Assembly (NCBI GenBank): GCA_021784715.1
Contig: JAJYHP010000172.1
Span: 1 to 12,024, forward strand
Length of the DNA stretch: 12,024 bases
Direction: 5' to 3'
From: a bacterium
Lineage (GTDB): Bacteria; Eremiobacterota; Eremiobacteria; Baltobacterales; Baltobacteraceae
Position numbers and translations under genes: made by a program. Shown one piece after another: positions 1-5,531 of the stretch (positions are counted from its first letter, which is position 1; every line of letters begins with the position of its first letter). Under the pieces are notes generated by a model. The model did no database searches. It was not told the origin of the DNA and worked only from the letters and a program-made list of their open reading frames with translations.

Positions 1-830
1 ATCTCAGCGGCGAGATCGAAGCCGAGGATACGCCGACGCAGCCCTATCACACGCCCGTCCAGATCGCCGAGAAACTCGTCTATCGCTATATCGCCAAGCG
101 GCGCCGCATGCCCGAACGGCGCAGCGGGTACACGCAAAAGGCGATCGTCGGCGGACATAAAGTCTATCTCCGCACCGGCGAATACGAGAACGGGCAGCTC
201 GGCGAGATCTTCATCGACATGCACAAGGAAGGCGCCGCTTTCCGGTCGTTGATGAATAACTTCGCGATCGCGATCAGTCTCGGCTTGCAGTATGGCGTGC
301 CGCTCGAAGAGTTCGTCGAAGCCTTCACCTTCACGCGCTTCGAGCCCAACGGTCCGGTTGCGGGGCACGACCATATCAAGATGGCGACCTCATTGCTCGA
401 TTACGTCTTCCGCGAGCTCGCGGTAAGCTATCTCGGGCGCTACGATCTCGCGCACGTTGCGCCATCGATGGAGATGGATGCGATGGGCGTCGATGCGGCG
501 GAATCGAAGGAAGAGTATCTCGCCGAAGAGGCGGGGCCGACGAACGTTCGTCCGGCCGGCATCGCCGAGCGTCTGCACCCGGTCTCCACGCACCTCCACC
601 CCGAGGCGGCGCAAGGGAGCTACGGTGCGGCAACGCTCACCGCTCCCGCACCGAGCGTGCAAACGGTGGGAACCGCCGTCGTCGAACGCCCGCAGCATGC
701 GGCGGTAAATGCCGCCAAAGCGAAGGGCTACACCGGTAACGCCTGCAGCGAATGCGGACAACTCACGATGGTGCGCAACGGCTCCTGCGAGAAGTGCGAC
801 TCCTGCGGCGCAACGAGCGGTTGTAGCTAG
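1..830 (+). CDS. nrdJ: Vitamin B12-dependent (class II) ribonucleotide reductase, C-terminal part
   Basis: Adenosylcobalamin-dependent ribonucleotide reductase makes deoxyribonucleotides from ribonucleotides in the cytoplasm. Only the C-terminus is present; the reading frame is already open at base 3 and the start lies before the window. Conserved NrdJ features are visible: GYTQKA followed by [12 protein letters not shown], then [30 protein letters not shown] and [10 protein letters not shown]. The last 30 residues hold the family's cysteine-rich tail (ACSECG, then CEKCDSCG and TSGCS), which in class II enzymes binds zinc and relays electrons to the active-site disulphide. Between the catalytic domain and the tail is a variable Ala/Pro/Val-rich linker (about bases 540-710). 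The stop at 828-830 is followed within 11 bases by a long hairpin. The family call is very secure; the upstream part cannot be judged. Confidence 0.96.
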   Translation, partial: LSGEIEAEDTPTQPYHTPVQIAEKLVYRYIAKRRRMPERRSGYTQKAIVGGHKVYLRTGEYENGQLGEIFIDMHKEGAAFRSLMNNFAIAISLGLQYGVPLEEFVEAFTFTRFEPNGPVAGHDHIKMATSLLDYVFRELAVSYLGRYDLAHVAPSMEMDAMGVDAAESKEEYLAEEAGPTNVRPAGIAERLHPVSTHLHPEAAQGSYGAATLTAPAPSVQTVGTAVVERPQHAAVNAAKAKGYTGNACSECGQLTMVRNGSCEKCDSCGATSGCS

Positions 831-840
831 GGATAAGGAT

Positions 841-884
841 TCCGAGGCCCCATATTGCTTTCCTAAGGCAAATGGGGCCTCGGA
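841..884. terminator. Long hairpin between nrdJ and the tRNA genes, possible bidirectional terminator
   Basis: Bases 841-853 and 872-884 form a perfect 13-bp inverted repeat (core CCGAGGCCCCAT / ATGGGGCCTCGG). An inner TTGC/GCAA pair (855-858/868-871) shortens the loop. It sits 11 bases after the nrdJ stop and 17 bases from the 3' end of the minus-strand tRNA-Asn, so it could end both transcripts. Neither side has a T-run touching the stem; the nearest on the plus strand is TTTTT at 898-902. A terminator role is therefore likely but not proven, and transcript-end protection is an alternative. Confidence 0.55.
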
Positions 885-900
885 TCCCGGATTCGCATTT

Positions 901-973
901 TTGCGACGGCTGGATTCAAACCAGCACCATCCCCGGTAACAACGGGGTGCGCTACCAATTACGCTACGGCGCA
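901..973 (-). tRNA. tRNA-Asn(GTT)
   Basis: Reading the minus strand, a full cloverleaf can be drawn. The acceptor is TGCGCCG / CGTCGCA with one C-T mismatch at the fifth pair. The D arm is GCGT/GCGC with a GG-containing loop. The anticodon stem is CCCCG/CGGGG around the loop TTGTTAC, giving anticodon GTT. The variable region has five bases, and the T arm is GCTGG / CCAGC around TTTGAAT. CCA is not encoded: the bases after the discriminator are A-rich. It lies about 3 bases downstream of tRNA-Phe on the same strand, so both are probably cut from one precursor. Confidence 0.9.
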
Positions 974-976
974 TTA

Positions 977-1050
977 CCGGAACGGCCGGAATCGAACCGG
1001 CGTGCTCCCAATTTTCAGTCGGGCGCTTGAACCAACTCAGCTACGTTCCG
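977..1050 (-). tRNA. tRNA-Phe(GAA)
   Basis: The minus strand gives a perfect 7-bp acceptor CGGAACG / CGTTCCG, a D arm with the usual AGTTGGTT loop but a G-A mismatch at its fourth pair, and an anticodon stem CCCGA/TTGGG around CTGAAAA (anticodon GAA). The variable region has five bases, and the T arm is GCCGG / CCGGC around TTCGATT. No CCA is encoded. The mature 5' end lies only about 5 bases after the T-run of an intrinsic terminator on the same strand, leaving no room for a normal separate promoter between them. Confidence 0.92.
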
Positions 1051-1055
1051 CCACA

Positions 1056-1096
1056 TAAAAAACCGAGAGGATCGAGCGCAATCGCTCGATCCTCTC
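1056..1096 (-). terminator. Intrinsic terminator of the minus-strand structured RNA
   Basis: A perfect 14-bp stem joins 1065-1078 (GAGAGGATCGAGCG) to 1083-1096, with a 4-base loop. On the minus strand it is followed by GG and then TTTTTT (complement of A-run 1057-1062). This is a classic Rho-independent terminator. No protein gene is read into it from the right, so it most likely closes a non-coding transcript. The tRNA-Phe gene begins immediately after it. Confidence 0.85.
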
Positions 1097-1240
1097 GTGG
1101 GAAACCCGAACGATAGCTGCTCTTAGCCTAGACGGCCCATATTTTGAGTAAACGGAGTACCCAGCGCGAATGTATTCGCGCTACAGGGGCGTCCGATCCG
1201 ATCGACAATCGTATTTCGCATGATCACAGCAGAGTAACAT
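1097..1240 (-). ncRNA. Putative structured non-coding RNA upstream of the tRNA pair
   Basis: This gene-free stretch leads into the strong minus-strand terminator at 1056-1096. It contains a perfect 8-bp hairpin (1163-1170 with 1175-1182, loop of 4) whose flanks can also pair as CCC/GGG. A possible longer stem joins minus-strand GGACGCCC (about 1187-1194) to GGGCCGTC (about 1128-1135) with a one-base bulge. A GGG-TTT-CCC mini-hairpin lies near 1100-1108. No open frame with a start and ribosome site is seen. It does not show the hallmark motifs of tmRNA, RNase P RNA or SRP RNA. A 6S-like RNA is possible but not supported by a recognisable motif. The 5' end is not defined by the sequence. Confidence 0.4.
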
Positions 1241-1262
1241 GCCCCGTCAAGCGATTTCAATT

Positions 1263-1287
1263 GTGTCAAAAAAACTAATCTTGACAC
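1263..1287. promoter_or_regulatory. Inverted repeat of two TTGACAC boxes between the divergent RNAs
   Basis: GTGTCAA (1263-1269) and TTGACAC (1281-1287) form a perfect 7-bp inverted repeat with an A-rich 11-base centre. Each arm includes TTGACA, the sigma-70 -35 consensus, facing outward in the right direction for the two divergent transcripts. Matches to a -10 box at normal spacing are poor on both strands (TGCGAA at 1304-1309 on plus; nothing clear on minus). A second minus-strand -35-like TTGACG is at 1245-1250. Either divergent promoters or an operator for a dimeric regulator would fit. Confidence 0.4.
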
Positions 1288-1309
1288 GCCATGCTAAGCT
1301 GAATGCGAA

Positions 1310-1480
1310 ATGACGCGATTTACTTCGACCCAAATACAAGGCTCCGATAAATCCTGGCACATGCCGGGACGAGCCCTCGCATGCTCGCTGAATTTCGGTG
1401 CGGAGACCCGCACCACGTAGAGCTATCTGTATTTCTGATTCCCGAAAGGGGGTCGAGCAGAGCTGCTCGGCCCCCTTTTT
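1310..1480 (+). ncRNA. Putative structured leader or small RNA ending in a terminator
   Basis: Between the TTGACA at 1281 and the terminator at 1445-1480 there is no coding frame but clear nested structure. GGCTC 1340-1344 pairs with GAGCC 1371-1375 and encloses the hairpin TCCTGGC (1352-1358) / GCCGGGA (1363-1369) with loop ACAT. A second hairpin is GGTGCGG (1397-1403) / CCGCACC (1408-1414) with loop AGAC. The terminator follows 31 bases later. The layout (aptamer-like stems, terminator, then a gene with a strong ribosome site at 1524) looks like a transcription-attenuating leader of the DIP1984-family gene, but a free-standing small RNA is equally possible. No known riboswitch consensus is recognised. 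Confidence 0.4.
1445..1480 (+). terminator. Intrinsic terminator upstream of the DIP1984-family gene
   Basis: GGGGG (1448-1452) and CGAGCA (1454-1459) pair with TGCTCG (1464-1469) and CCCCC (1471-1475), with one T-G wobble between them and a 4-base loop. AAA at 1445-1447 pairs into the following T-run (1476-1480). This is a strong Rho-independent terminator on the plus strand. It sits 58 bases before the start codon at 1539, so it ends or attenuates a transcript that begins upstream. Confidence 0.85.
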
Positions 1481-1538
1481 ACATCGTCTCGTAGAGACAG
1501 CACACTCATCCTTGTATTTCGAAAGGAGGTACACTACC

Positions 1539-1997
1539 ATGAAGCTTGGTGAAGCCCTAAAGCTGCGCTCGGATAACCTGCGCCGGATTGAGGAACTCAG
1601 TCAGCGTGCAGTTCAGAATGCACACGTTCAGGAGGGAACGGAGCCTGCGGCCGACCCCAATGAACTCATCGCGGAGATCGAACGTCTCACGGTCGAGACG
1701 ACGTCGCTGATTCAGCGTATCAATCGCACGAACGTTGCAACGCGTCTTCCTAACGGCGCGCTGGTTTCGGACGCCCTCGCCGAGCGCGATCGGCATTTGG
1801 CGTTACGCAATAGCCTCCGGTCGATTGCGAAGGCCGCGTCAGAACCTCCGGCGCGATTTCTGCGCTCGGAACTGCGCTTGATTCGAACGGTCGATACTTC
1901 GGCATTGCTGAAGCGCGCCGACGAGCTCGCGCAGAGGCATCGACTCCTTGACGCTTCAATCCAGGAAGCGAACTGGACGATCGATCTACAGGACTAG
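1539..1997 (+). CDS. DIP1984 family protein
   Basis: A 152-residue, largely alpha-helical, charged protein without signal peptide or membrane segment, so cytoplasmic. The family pattern is clear: MKLGEAL at the start, VQEGTEPAADPNEL near residue 32, INRTNVATRLPNGALVSDALAERD near residues 67-90, and a helical C-terminus rich in Arg, Leu and Ala. Length matches the family (about 150). The biochemical role of the family is not known to me; some members carry a septicolysin label that this sequence does not explain. The start is fixed by AGGAGGT at 1524-1530, 8 bases before ATG; a longer in-frame extension from 1398 runs through the terminator and is not coding. Base composition is closer to the following cassette than to nrdJ. 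Confidence 0.88.
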   Translation: MKLGEALKLRSDNLRRIEELSQRAVQNAHVQEGTEPAADPNELIAEIERLTVETTSLIQRINRTNVATRLPNGALVSDALAERDRHLALRNSLRSIAKAASEPPARFLRSELRLIRTVDTSALLKRADELAQRHRLLDASIQEANWTIDLQD

Positions 1998-2038
1998 GAG
2001 ACGGGTTGGTACCGGATCGAGAAGCGAACACCGGGCTT

Positions 2039-2106
2039 ATGTTGGCCCTAACAACATGTCTCGGTGAGCCAACGCGGCTCTCGGGGTTCGAATCCCCGTC
2101 GTACTG
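2039..2106 (+). pseudogene. tRNA-like 3' half (class II tRNA remnant or attachment-site scar)
   Basis: In order: an arm ATGTTG/CAACAT (2039-2044/2052-2057) with exactly seven loop bases, resembling an anticodon arm; a stem GAGCC/GGCTC (2066-2070/2076-2080) resembling a long variable arm; and a perfect T arm CGGGG-TTCGAAT-CCCCG (2082-2098). Seven acceptor-like bases (TCGTACT) and a G follow. No matching 5' acceptor (AGTACGA) or D arm exists upstream, and the base before the would-be anticodon is C rather than the invariant U, so it is not a working tRNA. The T arm differs from those of the two tRNAs in this window. Confidence 0.45.
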
Positions 2107-2234
2107 CGCATGCGTCGTACAGAGTACCGAGAACCGTGACGGTCACGGCGTACTACCATGGTGTTGATCTCGCTCCGGGAGGGCGGGCTCGGGGAGCCCG
2201 TCTCCTGGCGCACGTCTAGCGGGAGAAAGGCGAA

Positions 2235-2252
2235 ATGAGAGAGACGAGTTGA
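2235..2252 (+). other. Five-codon in-frame mini-ORF before the WapI-like gene
   Basis: ATG-AGA-GAG-ACG-AGT-TGA, preceded by an AGAAAGG ribosome-site-like sequence, lies in the same frame as the GTG start at 2265, separated by the TGA at 2250-2252. It may be a short upstream leader, or the true original start of the next gene lost to a nonsense change. It could also be chance. Confidence 0.25.
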
Positions 2253-2264
2253 AAGATAGGAACG

Positions 2265-2783
2265 GTGGAGGGCGTTGCTAAAGTCTCGCTCTCTATCATG
2301 TCGGGTGATCTTGCCTTTACTATCATTGACACAAGCGGCAACACGCTGCGATTCGATAGTTTCGCTTATGAGCGACCCGAGGAAGCGGCTCGCGGCGACT
2401 GGCACGATGCAAACTGGCTCAGATGCAATATAACTTTGCATGCCGGTATCAAACACTCTGTCGAAGCCTCGCTCCTCACGAGGGAAGTTCGCGAGCTCTC
2501 CGAGATTCTTCAACTGGTCTATGCCTCGGAGACCGAGACGGAGCGCACGTTCGAGCCTTTGGAACCCTATATCGAACTGCTCAAATCGCGATCGGAGCGC
2601 GGGGTTGACATCTTGGCGCGCCTAGACCTACACCCCGCATGTGGCCCAGTGATTGAATTCGATTATCGATGCAGGCCCGAAGAAATTGCGCGGACGGTAG
2701 GGGACATCGAAAGACTTAGATCGGCCTACCCTGAGCGGAATGCCCAGATGAAAAACGATGAAAGACGAGAGAGCGTTGTTTAG
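2265..2783 (+). CDS. WapI-family immunity-like protein
   Basis: A 172-residue soluble protein. It matches the general WapI immunity pattern: DWHDANWLRC (residues 45-54), an alternating strand region with EASLLTREVRELSEIL (67-82), TFEPLEPYIEL (95-105), RGVDI (112-116), and a final FDY...EEIARTVGDIERLRSAYP segment like the family's C-terminal helix. Members of this family are immunity partners of secreted WapI/Rhs-type toxins; no such toxin is in the window. The GTG at 2265 is used as start, with AGGA at 2258-2261 only 3 bases upstream; an internal ATG at 2298 has no ribosome site. The 3' end overlaps the next gene by 26 bases, implying co-translation. Family assignment is from pattern memory; moderate certainty. 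Confidence 0.62.
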   Translation: MEGVAKVSLSIMSGDLAFTIIDTSGNTLRFDSFAYERPEEAARGDWHDANWLRCNITLHAGIKHSVEASLLTREVRELSEILQLVYASETETERTFEPLEPYIELLKSRSERGVDILARLDLHPACGPVIEFDYRCRPEEIARTVGDIERLRSAYPERNAQMKNDERRESVV

Positions 2784-3633
2784 CTGGATTAAAGCCTTCT
2801 TTCGAAGAGATGCGAAGCAGAGCTCGCCGACGCTCTCTAGCCGGTCGTTCGTGCCATGCGATCACCCCTTACGCGACACCTTAGACCAACGCTACTTGGA
2901 CATGCGCGCAGCCATGGCGGCTGGCGATCGTGAAGCCATGGCAGCGATCCTCGCCGACGGCTTCGTAAGTAGGGACATCCGCGGGCGCACCACTTTTTCA
3001 GGCGCGATGATCGAGGCGGTAACTCGGTTGGAGATCGACCGATCGAAGCGAATTGTAGCAACGACCCTCGCTGAAATAACGTCCACTCCCGGTCCCGATC
3101 CCGATAAGGCGACCGTGCTGCAGCATTATGCGATGACCTCCGCGCCGGATGCACCCCGAACAATGCCAAGAATGCTTCAGGCACTGTCGATCGATACTTG
3201 GCGGCAAGTTGACGGAATGTGGTTGTTGGCGCGGACGCAGACACTCGAGATGGAAGTAGTGGATGCAAATGGCCGCCGCCGGATAACACGGAACCTCGCA
3301 GCCCTCGCCGATGAGCGCGTGCTCGAACAACTAAGAAGCAACGGATCCGATCTTTCCAAGCCTACCGACATCTCCTTCCACCTTTACATTCCATCGCAGA
3401 TTGATGCTATCGCAACAGCGACCGAACTCGCCGGACTCGGATTTCACACTAAAGTTAACGCGCCGATTGGTAAGCTCCCGGTCGGCGCAACCGAGGATCG
3501 CTTTTTCGTCGTTTCACACCTGACTGCGATTCCGACACTAACGACGATTCACAGCGCCGCAACGACCATGGCGGCTCTAGCTGATCGCTACAATGGGAAA
3601 TATGATGGCTGGGAGGCAGCGATCCAGCAATAG
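2758..3633 (+). CDS. NTF2-like / RraB-domain fusion protein
   Basis: A 291-residue protein with two recognisable parts. Residues about 37-170 look like an NTF2/SnoaL-like cone fold: a helix with LDQRYLDMRAAMAAGDREAM, then ILADGFVSRDIRGRTTFSG, and a late strand with DTWRQVDGMWLLARTQT. Residues 205-291 match the ribonuclease E inhibitor RraB family: HLYIPSQIDAIATATELAGLGF, a central RFFVVSH strand, and the signature ending GKYDGWEAA. RraB in Escherichia coli binds RNase E; in many other bacteria this domain occurs in immunity-like proteins. The short basic N-terminus (FSWIKAFFRRD) may be a membrane-touching helix but is not a signal peptide. The gene overlaps its upstream neighbour by 26 bases and ends 2 bases before the next start, so it is the middle of an operon. 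Exact role unknown. Confidence 0.72.
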   Translation: MKDERALFSWIKAFFRRDAKQSSPTLSSRSFVPCDHPLRDTLDQRYLDMRAAMAAGDREAMAAILADGFVSRDIRGRTTFSGAMIEAVTRLEIDRSKRIVATTLAEITSTPGPDPDKATVLQHYAMTSAPDAPRTMPRMLQALSIDTWRQVDGMWLLARTQTLEMEVVDANGRRRITRNLAALADERVLEQLRSNGSDLSKPTDISFHLYIPSQIDAIATATELAGLGFHTKVNAPIGKLPVGATEDRFFVVSHLTAIPTLTTIHSAATTMAALADRYNGKYDGWEAAIQQ

Positions 3634-3635
3634 AC

Positions 3636-4100
3636 ATGAAAACAGCTGCCATCACACTATTCCTCGCGTTATTCAGTTGCGCTGCGTGCCTTGCGGGCAC
3701 CACCGGTGTCATGAGCGGCTACGTGCGGGACGCGATGGGGCATCCTGTCGCACGCGCGCTCGTTTTGGTGCGTTCTCCAAGCCAAACGTGCACGACATTC
3801 AGCGATAAACGTGGATTCTTCGTATGCCTAACGCTACCGCCGGACGTCTACAACGTCCATGCTGAAAAGTTCGGCTTCTCTGCCTTTGCGACCGCCGTCA
3901 GAATAGATAGCGACCAGACAACCTTCCTTCGCTTCCGATTAAGTGTTTTTCGGGGATGTCCCAGATTCATCCGAAACCCGTTGCTCGCCGAACCCTTTAC
4001 GTCGCTGGATGTGCGGTGGATGGAGAGGTATCCGCCGGGCTTTGCGCCGCCGATAGCCCTTCCAGTGGCTTCTATCGGTCAACCGTTCAGGTGCCTGTAG
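3636..4100 (+). CDS. Small secreted carboxypeptidase-regulatory-like domain protein
   Basis: A 154-residue protein with a signal peptide (MKTAAITLFLALFSCAACLAG; cleavage likely near residue 21, though a lipoprotein cut at one of the two early cysteines is possible). The mature part is a carboxypeptidase-regulatory-like beta-sandwich: SGYVRDAMGHPVARALVLVRS, then TFSDKRGFFVCLTLPPDVYNV, with HAEKFGFSAF and a final strand. Four cysteines remain in the mature protein (about residues 50, 62, 106, 153), suggesting disulphides outside the cytoplasm. The C-terminal 45 residues are Pro/Phe-rich and unlike the domain. It starts 2 bases after the previous stop, so it is translationally coupled to the immunity-like genes. 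Pairing of an exported domain with cytoplasmic immunity-like proteins is unexplained. Confidence 0.75.
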   Translation: MKTAAITLFLALFSCAACLAGTTGVMSGYVRDAMGHPVARALVLVRSPSQTCTTFSDKRGFFVCLTLPPDVYNVHAEKFGFSAFATAVRIDSDQTTFLRFRLSVFRGCPRFIRNPLLAEPFTSLDVRWMERYPPGFAPPIALPVASIGQPFRCL

Positions 4101-4113
4101 TCTTTCGAACGCC

Positions 4114-5439
4114 TTACTTAACTTCCATTACTTCGGCGCCGTCCCACGGCTCGGCGCTCCGCGGGCGCACGATTGAAAGCGAACAAGCGTCGCGATAATA
4201 GGCCGCCGGTGCGTCGAATTTGTTCAGCTCGGCGACGCGCGCGAACATCTTGCCGGCGGTAAGGAACATCCCTTTCCGGTATTCACTCATCGCCTGGCTA
4301 AAGAGGGGGCGCGTCTCCTCTTTGTGTGCGAGCAGTTGCGGCGGATCGTTGCTATAGCATTCGTAGATTTCGACGCTCTGCGTCTTGCCTTTCGCTTTCA
4401 CCGCGCCGAGGTGGCGCAGTGGAATGCCGTGCGCTTTCGGCAATGCGTCCACCACGCCGCCGCTCACTAAGAGATCGACGCCGAAAATCTTCGTCAGCCC
4501 CTCCATGCGCGAGGCGACGTTCACCGCATCGGCGATCACCGTCGTCTCCATCCGGCGCTCTTCGCCGATCGTGCCGAGGATCACATCGCCGCGATGGAGC
4601 CCGATACCGATGCGAATCGGGACGTATCCCGCGCTCTTACGCCCGGTATTATAGATGCCGACTTGGCGCAGTAGCGCCACCGCGGCCTCGAGCGCATCGA
4701 CCGCCTTATCGGGGAAGAGCGCCATAATGGCGTCGCCGATGTACTTATCGATAAACCCGTGGTGGGTGCGAATGATCGGGGTGACGTTTTTGAGGTACGA
4801 ATTGAGAAACTGAAAGTTCTCGGTCGGCGTCAGCGCTTCGGAAAGCTTCGTGAAATCACGGATGTCGCTGAACAGCACGGTCATCGTGCCGGAGATATGG
4901 TCGCCGAGCTGAAGGTCGGCGAGCGATTCGCGCCCGAGCAGATCGAGAAATTCGCGCGGGACGAAGCGGCGCGAGGCGTCGTTGTGCAACTGCAGCAACA
5001 CCGACTCGTCTTTGTTTCGCGTCGTCGAAATGCGAACGGTCGCCTCGCGCTGGCGAATGCGGCCGATCATCGCTTCGAAGCGGCGCACGACGAGCAGCGG
5101 ATTGGTGGTGTCGAATGGCGTGAACAGGTAATCGGCGGCCCCGCGCGCGAGGCAGGCTTGCAGCCGGTCCGCGACGCTCGCCGGCCCGGTAACGATCACC
5201 TCGGCGCGCCCCCGCCCATGCGTGCCCGGGATCGCAGCCTTCAGGACGGCGAAGACCTCGGCACTGCGCTGGGTGACGTCGAGCAGAACGATCTCGACTT
5301 CGCGCGCTTCAATCGCCGCGATCGCTTCTTCCGCACCGAGGGTTATGGGGGCGGGCAGCGCGGCACCGCGAAGCAACGCACTGAGGGCAGTACGATCCTC
5401 TTCGGTTCCACCGACCTGGACGATGGGACGCTCCGGCAG
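4114..5439 (-). CDS. Class III adenylate cyclase with degenerate receiver domain
   Basis: Makes cAMP from ATP in the cytoplasm. With the start proposed here it has 441 residues. Residues 5-110 form a receiver-like fold: a first strand PIVQVGG, LLDV placing an Asp at 54 (the usual phosphorylation position), VIVTG with Thr 84, and DYLFTPFD. The acidic pair after strand 1 is replaced by Gly-Gly and the conserved Lys by Thr 107, so it is a pseudo-receiver. The cyclase domain has FSDIRDF (metal Asp about 192), FIDKYIGDAIM (adenine Lys about 232, metal Asp about 236) and TVIADAVNVASR (Thr about 300, Asn about 307, Arg about 311): complete. The C-terminus is a short helical, TPR-like tail. No ATG is available. 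CTG at 5437-5439 has GGAGG six bases upstream and restores a full receiver; TTG at 5374-5376 would cut off strand 1. Confidence 0.9.
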   Translation of the reverse strand: MPERPIVQVGGTEEDRTALSALLRGAALPAPITLGAEEAIAAIEAREVEIVLLDVTQRSAEVFAVLKAAIPGTHGRGRAEVIVTGPASVADRLQACLARGAADYLFTPFDTTNPLLVVRRFEAMIGRIRQREATVRISTTRNKDESVLLQLHNDASRRFVPREFLDLLGRESLADLQLGDHISGTMTVLFSDIRDFTKLSEALTPTENFQFLNSYLKNVTPIIRTHHGFIDKYIGDAIMALFPDKAVDALEAAVALLRQVGIYNTGRKSAGYVPIRIGIGLHRGDVILGTIGEERRMETTVIADAVNVASRMEGLTKIFGVDLLVSGGVVDALPKAHGIPLRHLGAVKAKGKTQSVEIYECYSNDPPQLLAHKEETRPLFSQAMSEYRKGMFLTAGKMFARVAELNKFDAPAAYYRDACSLSIVRPRSAEPWDGAEVMEVK

Positions 5440-5531
5440 CCAGGGCCTCCGATCTTATGCTGGGGTATATATCGCGCAAGGTAGATGAACGCGCCTTGCC
5501 CTCGCAGAACTTCGCCATTGTGGAGGAAAAC
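5440..5531. promoter_or_regulatory. Shared divergent control region of the two cyclase genes
   Basis: The starts of the two cyclase genes lie back to back here. TATATA at 5466-5471 is self-complementary and could serve as a -10 box in either direction; no good -35 box is seen at normal spacing. GGAGG on the minus strand (5446-5450) is the ribosome site of the left gene. On the plus strand GGAGG at 5522-5526 lies five bases before an in-frame CTG at 5532. If TATATA is the plus-strand -10, the ATG at 5457 would lie upstream of the transcript start. Confidence 0.4.

Larger units (their letters stand above)
1998..2264. other. Gene-free spacer with repeats and tRNA-like structure
   Basis: No convincing protein gene. 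The spacer contains a tRNA-like 3' half (listed separately), an 8-bp direct repeat CGTCGTAC at 2097-2104 and 2113-2120, and a 15-base palindrome CCGTGAC-G-GTCACGG at 2134-2148 that could be an operator. A G-rich hairpin pairs CGGGCTC (2184-2190) with GAGCCCG (2194-2200), with an outer GGAG/CTCC pair and no T-run. The right end is the leader of the gene at 2265. No clear promoter boxes were recognised. Confidence 0.6.

Noticed and set aside
1097..1240. tmRNA, SRP RNA or RNase P RNA on the minus strand
   Set aside because: No tRNA-like end, no tag reading frame, no SRP GGAA core and no RNase P core motif could be found.
1363..1376. GGG-ACGA-GCCC resembling a guanidine-II (mini-ykkC) hairpin
   Set aside because: That riboswitch needs two ACGR-loop hairpins; the second hairpin here has loop AGAC, and the first segment pairs better in a different stem.
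2097..2120. Two CGTCGTAC copies as a CRISPR or tandem array
   Set aside because: Only two short copies; no array.
2037..2513. Minus-strand ORF (158 aa) across the spacer and WapI-like gene
   Set aside because: Runs through hairpins and the tRNA-like segment, has no recognisable motif, and conflicts with the better plus-strand gene.
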